Origin: Anaerolineales bacterium UBA2200
GTDB taxonomy: Bacteria > Chloroflexota > Anaerolineae > UBA2200
Length of the DNA: 64,000 nt
Direction of reading: 5' to 3'
Assembly (NCBI GenBank): GCA_002327925.1
Contig: DCVA01000024.1
Span: 1 to 64,000 of the forward strand
The notes under the pieces were generated by a model, which saw nothing but the letters and a program-made list of their open reading frames with translations, made no database searches and was not told the origin of the DNA. Of the stretch, positions 1-8,237 are shown piece by piece. Within the stretch, counting starts at the first letter, position 1. The number at the start of each line of letters is the position of its first letter. The translations under genes and the position numbers were made by a program.

Positions 1-51
1 AATGATCTGTTGGCCACTTACACCTTGCCACGTGCCGAGGGGAGGCGGTAA
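1..51 (+). CDS. possible 3' end of an unidentified gene, truncated by window edge
   Basis: Frame 1 is open from the first base to a TAA at 49-51 and would encode a 16-residue C-terminus ending in AEGRR. It is too short to identify, and another frame is also open across it. Nothing upstream is visible, so this is only a possibility. Confidence 0.2.
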   Translation, partial: NDLLATYTLPRAEGRR

Positions 52-218
52 GGACCGTGGGCCGAAGCGGGGTGGTCAGGAGCCGCGGGATGAGCGGCAA
101 CTCTGCCGGGTACCCGGTCAGGAATGAACACCGCGTCAGAAGCTAACCTGCCCCTTACCCGTAATCAGTTGGTGGAAGCAGGCGGATCGGCGGCTCGCCC
201 TTTGACCGTGACAACACA
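52..218. other. GC-rich intergenic stretch, nothing identified
   Basis: No convincing reading frame was found. The segment is GC-rich with several short self-complementary stretches and could be a structured RNA. I compared it by eye with the conserved cores of SRP RNA, RNase P RNA and tmRNA and could not match any of them. Confidence 0.3.
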
Positions 219-254
219 AACGTCGCCCCTGCCAGTAGTGACAGGGGCGACGTT
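219..254 (-). terminator. intrinsic terminator downstream of tRNA-Lys
   Basis: A perfect 13-bp inverted repeat (219-231 with 242-254) encloses a 10-base loop. On the minus strand it is followed by a T-rich run (complement of 211-220). It lies 28 bases past the tRNA 3' end, so it most likely ends that transcript. Confidence 0.7.
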
Positions 255-281
255 CGATGAACCATAGCGTGTTGGGTCTTG

Positions 282-353
282 TGAGCCGCACAGGACTCGA
301 ACCTGTAACCTAATGATTAAGAGTCATTTGCTCTACCATTGAGCTAGCGGCCC
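282..353 (-). tRNA. tRNA-Lys (anticodon CTT)
   Basis: Read on the minus strand this is a complete 72-base cloverleaf. It has a 7-bp acceptor stem (one G-T pair), a D arm with GCTC/GAGC, and a 5-bp anticodon stem AATGA/TCATT. The anticodon loop CTCTTAA gives anticodon CTT, and the T arm carries TTCGAGT. The discriminator base is A at 282 and no CCA is encoded. A near-consensus promoter (364-391) sits immediately upstream and a terminator follows, so it is a single-gene transcription unit. Lysyl-tRNA synthetase is encoded 52 kb away in the same window. Confidence 0.95.
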
Positions 354-363
354 GCGGGAAGTC

Positions 364-391
364 AGTATAGCCAAAACTCGCTAGCTGTCAA
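364..391 (-). promoter_or_regulatory. sigma70-type promoter for tRNA-Lys
   Basis: On the minus strand there is a perfect TTGACA (386-391), a 16-base spacer and TATACT (364-369). The predicted start of transcription falls a few bases before the tRNA 5' end at 353. Confidence 0.75.
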
Positions 392-425
392 ACTCCGGGA
401 CAGCCGCGTGAGCCGATCCGCGCTG

Positions 426-454
426 TTGACAGCCCACGCCCGCCGGCCTATACT
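426..454 (+). promoter_or_regulatory. sigma70-type promoter for the class IV aminotransferase gene
   Basis: TTGACA (426-431), a 17-base spacer and TATACT (449-454) lie about 55 bases before the ATG at 512. It is divergent from the tRNA-Lys promoter 35 bases away. Confidence 0.75.
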
Positions 455-511
455 CCCGCCGTTGGGAGCCGGGCATTCTATCCTCGCCCCCGGTTCTGCA
501 GGAGGCAATCG

Positions 512-1354
512 ATGGCCATTGTTTACTGGAACGGAGATTACATCCCATTGGAGAAGGCCGTGGTGCCGGTGGAGGACCGTGGCTTTCTGTTTGGCGATGG
601 GATCTATGAGGTGGTGCGCGTATATGGCGGCCGTCCATTCAGGCTGGCCGACCATCTGCAGCGACTGCACCGCAGCGCCGCAGGCGCTCAGCTCCCCCTT
701 GCCGACGCTGTGGATGAGATCCCTGATATCATTCAACGGCTGCTGGACGAGAATGGCCTGAGGGACACCAGTTTCTACATCCAGTGCACGCGTGGGTGTG
801 CCCATCCGCGAGCTCACGCCTTCCCCGCAGAGGTGCATCCCACTTTGCTGCTGATGCATGCGCCGCTTCGCCCCCTGCCAGCCAATGCACGCACCAATGG
901 CGTGTCGACTATCACCGTTCCTGACCTGCGCTGGAGACGCTGCGACATCAAAAGCATCATGTTACTACCCAACGCCATGGCCAAGACCCAGGCGCACGAT
1001 GCCGGGGTCTTTGAGGCCATCCTCGTTCGCGACGGTCTGGTCACGGAGGGTTCCAGCACCAACGTGCTGGCGGTCATGAACGGCACTCTGGTGACGCACC
1101 AGGCGGACTCTGACATTCTGGGAGGCATCAGCCGGTCTGTGGTGCTGGAGCTGGCAGCGCAGCTTCAGCTCCCTGTGCGCGAGGAAGCTTTCACTGTGGA
1201 TGAGATGTACTCCGCTCAGGAGCTGTTTCTCAGCAGCACGATGCTCGAGATTCTGCCCGTGACTCAGGTCGACGGAAGGGTCATCGGTCGTGGCAGGCCA
1301 GGTCCGGTTACGGAGCGTCTGTACGAGGCGTTCGGCAAGTTGATATCTGAGTAG
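512..1354 (+). CDS. class IV aminotransferase, D-amino-acid/branched-chain type
   Basis: The 280-residue protein is a fold-type IV PLP aminotransferase. The N-terminus carries the family signature around PVEDRGFLFGDGIYE (residues 19-33). The PLP lysine is K147 in CDIKSIMLLPN, and E179 in the LVTEGSSTN motif is the cofactor-binding glutamate. Length and the DRGF..GDG..E start fit D-alanine aminotransferase (Dat) as well as branched-chain transaminases. Dat would supply D-Ala/D-Glu for the cell wall, but the sequence alone does not settle the substrate. The start is supported by AGGAGG eight bases before the ATG and by the strong promoter at 426-454. It appears to be transcribed alone, since the next gene has its own promoter. 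Confidence 0.85.
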   Translation: MAIVYWNGDYIPLEKAVVPVEDRGFLFGDGIYEVVRVYGGRPFRLADHLQRLHRSAAGAQLPLADAVDEIPDIIQRLLDENGLRDTSFYIQCTRGCAHPRAHAFPAEVHPTLLLMHAPLRPLPANARTNGVSTITVPDLRWRRCDIKSIMLLPNAMAKTQAHDAGVFEAILVRDGLVTEGSSTNVLAVMNGTLVTHQADSDILGGISRSVVLELAAQLQLPVREEAFTVDEMYSAQELFLSSTMLEILPVTQVDGRVIGRGRPGPVTERLYEAFGKLISE

Positions 1355-1438
1355 CCAGTTCGAACGAAACCGCCAGCGCGGACGGGCACCTGGTGTCCGC
1401 GGCGCAGCAGCGAGCCAGCGCACCCATTTGCCTGCGCT

Positions 1439-1466
1439 TTGATGATTGCCCAACCTGAGCTAGAAT
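1439..1466 (+). promoter_or_regulatory. putative promoter for the histidine phosphatase gene
   Basis: TTGATG (1439-1444), a 16-base spacer and TAGAAT (1461-1466) lie about 28 bases before the ATG at 1494. Both boxes are near-consensus. Confidence 0.5.
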
Positions 1467-1493
1467 TATGTACTTTCGAGACAGGCAGAGTGG

Positions 1494-2105
1494 ATGACGC
1501 ACATCATCCTGGTCCGACATGGCCAGACCGCCTCTAACGCCCAAGACCGCATTCGCGGACAGGTCGACATCCCTCTCGACGAGACAGGGTTGTCCCAGGC
1601 GCGGGCAACGGCTGCGCGCGTAGCGGCGGACTGGCACCCCACGGCCGTCTTCAGCAGCCCCTTGCGGCGCGCCGTGCAGACGGCGCAGGCCATCGCTACG
1701 GCCCTGCACCTCGAAGTCGAGGTGGTAGCGGACCTGATCGATATGAATTTCGGCATTTGGCAGGGTCTGCTGTATACTGAAGTCAGGCGCAATTGGCCCG
1801 AGTTGTCGACTCGCTGGATGACGGCGCCTCACACGGTCTCGTTCCCTGGTGGTGAAAGCCTGTCTGAGGTGCAGCAGCGTGCCCTGCCCGCACTGCAGGC
1901 GATCATCGAGCGCCATTCGGGGCAGGATGTGGTCGTGGTTGGCCACACGGTTCTGAATCGTGTGCTCCTTTGTGCCGTGTTGGGATTGGACAATTCGGCG
2001 CACTGGCGTATCGGCCAGGACACCTGCGCCGTCAATGCAATAGAGTGGCGTCCGGATGGATACTACGTGCTCTCACTCAATGACACGTGTCATCTGAGAC
2101 ACTAA
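1494..2105 (+). CDS. histidine phosphatase family protein (phosphoglycerate mutase-like)
   Basis: A 203-residue branch-1 histidine phosphatase. R8-H9-G10 is the phosphate-binding RHG motif with the nucleophilic histidine. R59 (in SSPLRRA) and H151 (in VVVGHTVLN) complete the pocket. The usual acid/base Glu of the L-x-E-x-x-F-G-x-W motif is an Asp here (D83). Family members include phosphoglycerate mutases, alpha-ribazole phosphatase (CobC) and sugar phosphatases, and I cannot choose among them. No cobalamin genes are nearby. It heads a forward run of five or six closely spaced genes. Confidence 0.8.
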   Translation: MTHIILVRHGQTASNAQDRIRGQVDIPLDETGLSQARATAARVAADWHPTAVFSSPLRRAVQTAQAIATALHLEVEVVADLIDMNFGIWQGLLYTEVRRNWPELSTRWMTAPHTVSFPGGESLSEVQQRALPALQAIIERHSGQDVVVVGHTVLNRVLLCAVLGLDNSAHWRIGQDTCAVNAIEWRPDGYYVLSLNDTCHLRH

Positions 2106-2149
2106 CGGATGCCCTCTCCCGTCACGGCGGGACAGGGCAGGAGAAGCCA

Positions 2150-2851
2150 ATGTACCAGGCAGTCTACTTTGATGCTTTCAATACGCTATTCGGCACTCGC
2201 TGGGCGAAGGAATCGCAGGCGCGGCGCTTGCCCCTGCAGCAGATCATCAAAATGCTGATCCACGACCTGGACGCTGGCCTGCAGGAGGCCTACGGTCGAG
2301 CGCGCTCGGAAACCCCAATCAAGGCGAGCCGCCCCACGCGCCTGTTCGCCAATGTAGCCGACTGGACGGGCATGGCAAACAGCGGTCCTCTTGCTGTGAT
2401 CCGCCGCAACGAGGACAGCGCCCACCGCTGGTTCAAGGTCTACGCCGATGCGATCACGACGTTGACGACCCTGCGTGACGGCTGCAGGCTCGGCCTCATC
2501 ACCAATGCCTGGCCCTACCTCGAGTCTCTCCTGCAGCTGCTGGGTCTCTGGCCCTACTTCGAAAGCGTCACCATCTCGGCACAGGTCGGCCTGAAAAAGC
2601 CCAATCCCGCCATCTATGAGCTTGCGCTTCGCTCGCTCGGAATGTCGGCAGAGCAGGCGATCTTTGTAGATGACATTCCACAGAACGTGCTGGCGGCAGA
2701 ACGGGTGGGTCTCAAGGGTCTCTGGCTGGTGCGCTCGGCGCGTCACGATGTTGCGCCTGCTTTCCGGCACCTGCAGCAGATCACCTCTTTGTGGGAAATC
2801 GTCCCCATCGCCCAGGGTTGGGATCCGGCCATCCCCATGCAGCCGGCATAG
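2150..2851 (+). CDS. HAD-superfamily hydrolase (subfamily IA)
   Basis: 233 residues. Motif I is FDAFNTLF with nucleophile D8, and the second aspartate is replaced as in haloacid-dehalogenase-like DAYGTL enzymes. Motif II is LITNA, motif III is the lysine in GLKKPNP, and motif IV is FVDDIPQN. A small helical cap lies between motifs I and II. The ATG at 2150 is preferred over an upstream in-frame start at 2087 that overlaps the preceding gene, because it has a GGAG ribosome site and begins right at the HAD core. Substrate unknown; phosphatase activity is more likely than dehalogenation in this setting. Confidence 0.8.
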   Translation: MYQAVYFDAFNTLFGTRWAKESQARRLPLQQIIKMLIHDLDAGLQEAYGRARSETPIKASRPTRLFANVADWTGMANSGPLAVIRRNEDSAHRWFKVYADAITTLTTLRDGCRLGLITNAWPYLESLLQLLGLWPYFESVTISAQVGLKKPNPAIYELALRSLGMSAEQAIFVDDIPQNVLAAERVGLKGLWLVRSARHDVAPAFRHLQQITSLWEIVPIAQGWDPAIPMQPA

Positions 2852-2855
2852 GCGC

Positions 2856-3329
2856 ATGCGCGACCCGCATGCGCGCCGCGACGCGGCATCTCGGCCCTTG
2901 AGCATCTATACCGACGGTGCCTGTCAGCCGAATCCCGGGCCAGGGGGCTGGGCCGCCGTAATTTTCGACGGGGACCAGACTAGCGAGATTTCGGGCGGCG
3001 AGGCATCTACGACCAACAACCGCATGGAGCTTCAGGCCGCCATCTCCGCGCTCAGGTCCCTCCAAACCCCGGCTACCGTGGACATTTACACAGATTCGCA
3101 GTACCTGCAGCAGGGCATCACGCTCTGGCTGCCCGCCTGGATCGCTCGCGGCTGGCGGCGCAGCGGCAACCAGCCCGTGCTGAACGTCGATTTGTGGCAA
3201 GAGCTGAGCACTTTAGCCGGCAAGCATCGGGTGCGTTGGCATTGGCTGCGAGGTCACTCCGGCCACCCGCACAACGAACGAGCCAATCGTCTCGCCTATC
3301 AGGCCATCACCCGCCGCAAGATCCACTGA
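2856..3329 (+). CDS. rnhA: ribonuclease HI
   Basis: 157 residues, the usual RNase HI length. It removes RNA from RNA/DNA hybrids in the cytoplasm. D20 (YTDGAC), E58 (RMELQAA) and D80 (YTDSQYL) match the catalytic D10, E48 and D70 of E. coli, and H134 in RGHSGHP matches H124. The fourth metal-binding aspartate (E. coli D134) is an asparagine, N144 in HNERANRLA. The ATG at 2856 begins four bases after the HAD stop and gives a constant offset of 10 from E. coli numbering. A longer in-frame reading from 2670 lies inside the HAD gene and is rejected. Confidence 0.88.
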   Translation: MRDPHARRDAASRPLSIYTDGACQPNPGPGGWAAVIFDGDQTSEISGGEASTTNNRMELQAAISALRSLQTPATVDIYTDSQYLQQGITLWLPAWIARGWRRSGNQPVLNVDLWQELSTLAGKHRVRWHWLRGHSGHPHNERANRLAYQAITRRKIH

Positions 3330-3387
3330 AGCGGCCTCCGATCGAAGCGTCGTTGCGAACCGGCCATAGGGTCGGAAGGAGCTAACC

Positions 3388-4236
3388 ATGCCCAGGGTAG
3401 TGGAGCCATCCGTTCAGCCAGCCGGCCGGAAATCACTCACCATCAAGGACCTGCTGCAGCAGCCCACCGAGCTGCACCTCCCGGCTCGCCGCAATACCAG
3501 ACTGCAGGAGCTGGTGAATCGAATCAATGCCCACCATGAGCTGCAGACTCTCTGGCGAGTCTGTAACGTGACTGCCGTGGACCGCCTCCATATGAGCGAT
3601 CACGGGCCGGTACACGTGCAGATCATCGCCAACATCGCATTGCGCATCCTCCGCCTGCTGGTCGACCACGGCATCGAGCCCAGTGTGGTGAAGGACTATG
3701 GGCTGCACCACGATGACGCCGAAATCGTTGTGGTGTTGGCCTCCCTGCTGCACGATCTCGGCATGTCGATCCATCGCGAGGACCACGAACGCTACAGTCT
3801 GTTTCTGGCCGCCCCTCTGGTGAAGGAGCTGCTCACCGATCTCTACAACGTGCCAGAGCGTACGGTCCTGGTCTCTGAGACCCTGCACGCCATTATCGCC
3901 CACCGTTCCGGCGGGCATCCTTTGACTCTGGAGGCCGGCATCGTGCGCGTGGCGGATGCCATGGATATGGCCAAGGGCCGCTCGCGCATTCCTTTTGAGG
4001 CGGGCGAACTGAATATCCACTCGGTGTCCGCAGCGGCCATCGAGAGTCTGGAAATCCTGGAAGGCGAGAACAAGCCCGTACGCCTGCGAGTTAGGATGAA
4101 CAACTCGGCAGGGATCTTCCAGCTGGATGACTTGCTGAGGGACAAGCTGCACGGCTCCGGCCTCGAGTCGTACGTGGAGGTCGAGGCCTTTGTCGAAGGC
4201 CAGGAGAAAAAGCTGGTAGAGTCGTTCAAGTACTAG
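3388..4236 (+). CDS. HD-domain hydrolase, function unknown
   Basis: 282 residues with an HD metal-dependent phosphohydrolase core. An early histidine segment (MSDHGPVHVQ, near residue 64) is followed by LLHDLGMSIHREDH (near 124) and an IAHRSGGHPLTLEAG region that completes the metal site. The HVQ...HHDD...HDLG...EDHE spacing resembles a conserved family of predicted HD hydrolases in archaea and Chloroflexi; the substrate is unknown. The start has a strong GGAAGGAG site. It is co-directional with rnhA (58-base gap). Confidence 0.7.
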   Translation: MPRVVEPSVQPAGRKSLTIKDLLQQPTELHLPARRNTRLQELVNRINAHHELQTLWRVCNVTAVDRLHMSDHGPVHVQIIANIALRILRLLVDHGIEPSVVKDYGLHHDDAEIVVVLASLLHDLGMSIHREDHERYSLFLAAPLVKELLTDLYNVPERTVLVSETLHAIIAHRSGGHPLTLEAGIVRVADAMDMAKGRSRIPFEAGELNIHSVSAAAIESLEILEGENKPVRLRVRMNNSAGIFQLDDLLRDKLHGSGLESYVEVEAFVEGQEKKLVESFKY

Positions 4237-4326
4237 GTTTCGTGCCTCGAGCGAGCCCGCTTCCCGGACCTCAGCCGAGCTTCGGGAGTGGCCATGGGGA
4301 GACATCGTTCACCCCGGGGGGCAATC

Positions 4327-4707
4327 ATGTCTAGAAAGACGATCGATCAGTTCCAGCGCGAGCGCTCCGACCTGAACGAGCTGGTCATGAAGCACGCGGA
4401 CCTTACCATCCAGCGCTTCTTCAGTCTGGACGCCCAGACGTACCGCGAGGGTGCTCTGCCCCGTCCGACAAAGGAGCTCCTCGGTCTGGTGGCATCGTTG
4501 GTGCTGCGTTGCGATGACTGCATCCAGTACCACGTCATCCGTTGCCACGAAGAAGGGGTCACCACCGCAGAGCTGGTGGAAGCACTGGGAGTCGGCCTGG
4601 TGGTCGGCGGCTCAATCGTGATTCCCCATCTGCGAAGGGCCTTTGCTACATGGGAAGAGTTGACAGCACCAACGGAGAGCGAGGCCAGACATGATCAGGA
4701 GCCATGA
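4327..4707 (+). CDS. carboxymuconolactone decarboxylase/AhpD-like protein
   Basis: 126 residues forming an all-helical CMD-family domain. It has the AhpD-type redox motif C-x-x-C-x-x-x-H in LRCDDCIQYHV. Proteins with this motif act as thiol reductants or peroxidase partners rather than decarboxylases. I chose ATG 4327 because a G-rich ribosome site precedes it and the family homology begins there. A start at 4288 is also possible. The 3' end overlaps the next gene by 17 bases, which suggests translational coupling. Confidence 0.75.
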   Translation: MSRKTIDQFQRERSDLNELVMKHADLTIQRFFSLDAQTYREGALPRPTKELLGLVASLVLRCDDCIQYHVIRCHEEGVTTAELVEALGVGLVVGGSIVIPHLRRAFATWEELTAPTESEARHDQEP

Positions 4708-6259
4708 CGCAGAGGGGCGTTCGAACTTACCGCTCCAGCGATCCTGGCGGCTGAGTCTGTCCTTCCTGCTGGTGCTCCTGCTGGCCCAGGGTGCGACGGC
4801 CCGCGCTGACGGCTGCGTCGTGCCACCCGATCCGCAGCTCTGGGCTTACCTCCGTGAGGGTCAGCAGACGGCAGTGGTCAACCTAAGTGACGCCGATCAC
4901 GCCGCCATCGACCTCTTCGTTTCCATGCTGGATGAGAGCGGCCAGTCGCACGAGGTTGTGTTCTACGTTCCCTTGGGAGCCGAGGCCAGCCAGTTCCGGG
5001 TGGTCGAGGTGGATTCGATCACATTCGACGAGAACGTCACAGAGACTCTGGACGGACTCTTGCGTTCGGAGGTCGAGCGCCAGGCTACCTACCGCGCCAG
5101 CGTTCGCCTGTCGTGGCTGTTTGGCGCCCTCTTCATAAACGGGGCCTGGAGTTGGCCGTTCTGGCTGGTCGCGGTGCTCAGCGGCTGCGGGGCGGCAGGC
5201 CTGCCTGCCCCTCTGGCGACTTTCGAGACGGCCAGCTCGGAAGTAGCCATATTCCAGGTAGACCAGCAAACAGACCTGACCTTGCTGATCCTGGCCAGTG
5301 GCCTCGACCCGTCCGTACGCGATACCCTGGCTCGACTGCGCGGCCAACAGATCGCAGTGATATCCCTGCAGACCCAGCCGCCTGTCAAGTCCGGAGGCAC
5401 CTCAGCTTCACGCTCCGGGCAGCCTGGCCTGCACCTCTCCTGGAGCTCCAGGCTGGTGCCCCAGTCAACCGCAGCTAGCCAGAATGGAGTCGGCGGGCCC
5501 ACCTATTCCTATCCGCTCGGAACGGGCAGTGCCTGGGCCCACCCCATCGAACTCACGCGTGTTTACGTCACGGCTCCTCCTGGAGTGGACTTTGCCACGA
5601 GCTACCCCCGACTGGGTACGGATGCCTCCGGATACACAGGCGGAGGCTGGTCCTCTCGCTCCCTGCCCCGCATCCAGTCCGCAGACGGTCCGGCTTTCGC
5701 CGTCGATGAGGCGGTGGGCGGCTTTGGCAGGGTGTGGCGAATCACCTATCGCCAGAGCAACTCGGCGGAGGATGTCCTGATCACGCGCCTCCCATCAATC
5801 TCGCAGCACACGCAGAGCCTGCTCCGTCACCAGAGTGTCGAGGATGCGGTCAGAGTTCTCACCTGGCTGGCGGCGCCGCTCGCGGCGCTGCTGATCTGGT
5901 TCCTTAGCTGGTGGCTGGTGATGCGCAGAATGGGCAAGAGCTACAACTGGCGCGATCCGCGGTCGTGGCTGGAAGCCCTCGGCTGGGCACTATTGTATCC
6001 GTTGATCAACGGCCTGGTCGTTGTGGGCGCAGTCATTCTGTTGATGCTGTCCGCAGGCACCCTGGCGGTGCTGGTTCTGCCCGTGCTGCTGCTGACCCTG
6101 CTCGGCACGGTGGGTATCTACCTGTTTGCCCGCCAACGCTCGACAACCCTCGGTGTATCGAAGGGCAAGGCAGCCGTTGCCTATCTGGCAACGATGCTGC
6201 TGGCCAACCTTCTGTACCTTCCTCTGGGTGTTCTGTTCCTCGTTTTGACCAGGGGCTGA
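4691..6259 (+). CDS. secreted/membrane protein of unknown function
   Basis: 522 residues. An N-terminal signal sequence (about residues 18-38) ends at ATARADGCVVPP. A mostly extracytoplasmic region with a hydrophobic stretch near residues 145-170 follows, then four or so transmembrane helices between about residues 390 and 520. The DGCVVPP start and the following strand pattern faintly resemble DUF2330-type proteins; I do not recognise it firmly. It overlaps the CMD-like gene by 17 bases, and a terminator-like hairpin lies 45 bases after its stop. Confidence 0.65.
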   Translation: MIRSHDAEGRSNLPLQRSWRLSLSFLLVLLLAQGATARADGCVVPPDPQLWAYLREGQQTAVVNLSDADHAAIDLFVSMLDESGQSHEVVFYVPLGAEASQFRVVEVDSITFDENVTETLDGLLRSEVERQATYRASVRLSWLFGALFINGAWSWPFWLVAVLSGCGAAGLPAPLATFETASSEVAIFQVDQQTDLTLLILASGLDPSVRDTLARLRGQQIAVISLQTQPPVKSGGTSASRSGQPGLHLSWSSRLVPQSTAASQNGVGGPTYSYPLGTGSAWAHPIELTRVYVTAPPGVDFATSYPRLGTDASGYTGGGWSSRSLPRIQSADGPAFAVDEAVGGFGRVWRITYRQSNSAEDVLITRLPSISQHTQSLLRHQSVEDAVRVLTWLAAPLAALLIWFLSWWLVMRRMGKSYNWRDPRSWLEALGWALLYPLINGLVVVGAVILLMLSAGTLAVLVLPVLLLTLLGTVGIYLFARQRSTTLGVSKGKAAVAYLATMLLANLLYLPLGVLFLVLTRG

Positions 6260-6304
6260 GCCCCGTGCGCTCCGACAGCCCGCGCCCGGGCCCTGTACAG
6301 ACAG

Positions 6305-6335
6305 CAGCCCCCGCCTCGGTTCGAGGCGGGGGCTG
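6305..6335. terminator. bidirectional hairpin between convergent genes
   Basis: A perfect 14-bp GC-rich stem (6305-6318 with 6322-6335) encloses a 3-base loop between the convergent genes ending at 6259 and 6348. Neither side has a marked T run, so termination strength is uncertain. Confidence 0.6.
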
Positions 6336-6347
6336 TTCGATCTCGGG

Positions 6348-8039
6348 CTATTTGCCCTGTGCAGCCAATTTCTGCTTTTCTTCTTCCACCAGCATGCGGC
6401 GCAGGATCTTGCCTACGATGGTCTTGGGCAGTTCGGTGCGGAACTCGACTGCGGTCGGCACCTTGTACTTAGCCACCTGGCCCTTGCAGAACTCGATGAT
6501 CTCTTCTTCTGTCGCCGTCTGACCATCCTTCAGGATCACGTACGCCTTCACCGTCTCTCCCCGATAGGGATCCGGGATGCCGGCAACCACCGCCTCTTTC
6601 ACCTTGGGGTGCCTGTAGAGAGCCTCCTCGACATCTCGCGGGTAGATGTTGAACCCGCCTGCAATGATCATATCCTTCTTGCGGTCGACGATCTTGAAGT
6701 AGCCCTCTTCATCCATCGTGGCGATGTCACCCGTGTAGAGCCAGCCATCGCGAAGCGCAATCGCTGTCTCCTTGGGCATGTTCCAGTAGCCCTTCATGAC
6801 CTGCGGGCCACGGATGATCAGCTCACCCTTCTCCCCCACAGGCATTTCCGTCAGGCCCGTGTCGATGTCCACGATCTTGGCCTCTGTGTCGGGCCATGGC
6901 ACTCCGATGGTACCGATCTTGTTCTTGCCATAGATCGGGTTAGCATGCGTCACTGGCGACGACTCGCTGAGGCCAAAGCCCTCCACCAGCCGCGCACCCG
7001 TCAACTCCTGGAACTTGGTCTGCACCTCTGCGGGCAATCCCGCTGCGCCGCTGAGGCAGGCGCGGATCGACTTGACGTTGTACTTGGCTATATCCGGGAA
7101 ATTGTTGAACGCCACGTACATCGTCGGCACACCCGGGAACAGCGTGGGGTGGTGCTTGTTGATGTTCTTCATAATGTCCAGATAGTCGCGGGGATTGGGG
7201 ATCAGCAGCATCGCCCCGGCAGTATACACGGCAAAGTTCATGCAGGTGGTCATGCCATAGCTGTGGTAAAGGGGCAGTGTGGTTAGTATGACCTCCTTGG
7301 CCTCCTGCGTGTCATGCAGCCAGTGGCGGCACATCACCGCATCGGCCATCATGTTGGAGTGACGCAGCTCGGCGCCCTTGGGAACACCAGTTGTGCCACC
7401 CGTGTAGAGCAGCACGGCCGTGTCCTCCGGCAGCACCTGCACAGGCTGGGGTTTTGCCGGTGCCTTGGCCAGCAGGTCCTGGAACCAGTGGGTGTTGGCG
7501 TCTCCGCTGATATCCTGCCTGTCCCCGCCGTGCTTTTCCTTAGCCAGGGTGAAGAGCACCTTGATCAGCGGTGGGAAGTATTCCTTGATGTTGGTCACGA
7601 TCACGTGCCTGAGCGAGGTTCGGGCTCGCACGCTCTTGACGTTGGGATAGAACCGCGACATGCAGATCATGACTTCCGCACCAGAATCGATCAGTTGATG
7701 CTCGACCTCGGGGGCGGCGTACAGCGGGTTGAAGGCCACAACGATGGCCCCTGCCCTGAAAGCTCCGTAGTAGGAGATCACAAACTGAGGGCAGTTGGCT
7801 GTGTAGATGGCCACCCGGTCGCCCTTTTTCACGCCCAGGCCCTGCAACGCTGCGGCGAACCGGTCAGCGAGAGAGTCCAGTTCGGCGTAAGTCAGCTTGG
7901 CATTCTGGATGATCGTGGCCGTTGCTCCGGGGTACTTGCGCGCCGATTCCGCGAGGTTGTCTTGCAGAGGACGATGCGGATACTTTAGCGTAGGTGGAAC
8001 CTGAGGCTCATAGCTCTTCAACCACGGCTTCTCCATCAT
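6348..8039 (-). CDS. long-chain acyl-CoA synthetase (AMP-forming)
   Basis: 563 residues, full-length ANL-superfamily ligase that activates a carboxylic acid to its acyl-CoA via an acyl-AMP. The A3 P-loop-like motif is LLYTGGTTGVPKG. The VEGFGLSESSP region is motif A5, YTGDIATMDEEGY holds the ATP-ribose aspartate, and DRKKDMIIAGGFNIYP is the hinge. The C-terminal catalytic lysine lies in LPKTIVGKILRR. FadD-like chain-length preference is assumed, not shown. A GGGAGGG site precedes the ATG and a promoter lies at 8119-8148, so it is transcribed separately from the dehydratase genes upstream. Confidence 0.88.
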   Translation of the reverse strand: MMEKPWLKSYEPQVPPTLKYPHRPLQDNLAESARKYPGATATIIQNAKLTYAELDSLADRFAAALQGLGVKKGDRVAIYTANCPQFVISYYGAFRAGAIVVAFNPLYAAPEVEHQLIDSGAEVMICMSRFYPNVKSVRARTSLRHVIVTNIKEYFPPLIKVLFTLAKEKHGGDRQDISGDANTHWFQDLLAKAPAKPQPVQVLPEDTAVLLYTGGTTGVPKGAELRHSNMMADAVMCRHWLHDTQEAKEVILTTLPLYHSYGMTTCMNFAVYTAGAMLLIPNPRDYLDIMKNINKHHPTLFPGVPTMYVAFNNFPDIAKYNVKSIRACLSGAAGLPAEVQTKFQELTGARLVEGFGLSESSPVTHANPIYGKNKIGTIGVPWPDTEAKIVDIDTGLTEMPVGEKGELIIRGPQVMKGYWNMPKETAIALRDGWLYTGDIATMDEEGYFKIVDRKKDMIIAGGFNIYPRDVEEALYRHPKVKEAVVAGIPDPYRGETVKAYVILKDGQTATEEEIIEFCKGQVAKYKVPTAVEFRTELPKTIVGKILRRMLVEEEKQKLAAQGK

Positions 8040-8118
8040 TCACCCTCCCTGTTTGATTGTGAGAGTACAGCGGAAAAAAACAGGACATGCCGCGTGAACG
8101 GCAATACACGCCGGCTAC

Positions 8119-8148
8119 AGTATAGCACGATTTCTGTCAAGCTGTCAA
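8119..8148 (-). promoter_or_regulatory. sigma70-type promoter for the acyl-CoA synthetase gene
   Basis: On the minus strand TTGACA (8143-8148), an 18-base spacer and TATACT (8119-8124). A second TTGACA copy lies at 8135-8140, too close to the -10 to be its partner. The start codon is at 8039. Confidence 0.65.
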
Positions 8149-8237
8149 TAGCCAGTTTCACCTGCCTTTCAGAGGCTGACCACCCAGGGCTGACAACGCG
8201 GCGCGGACTGCGGCCCACGCCAGCCCGCATCGCTTTT

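Noticed and set aside
1..218. Possible SRP, RNase P or tmRNA gene at the left end
   Set aside because: GC-rich and partly self-complementary, but none of the conserved cores of these RNAs could be matched by eye on either strand.
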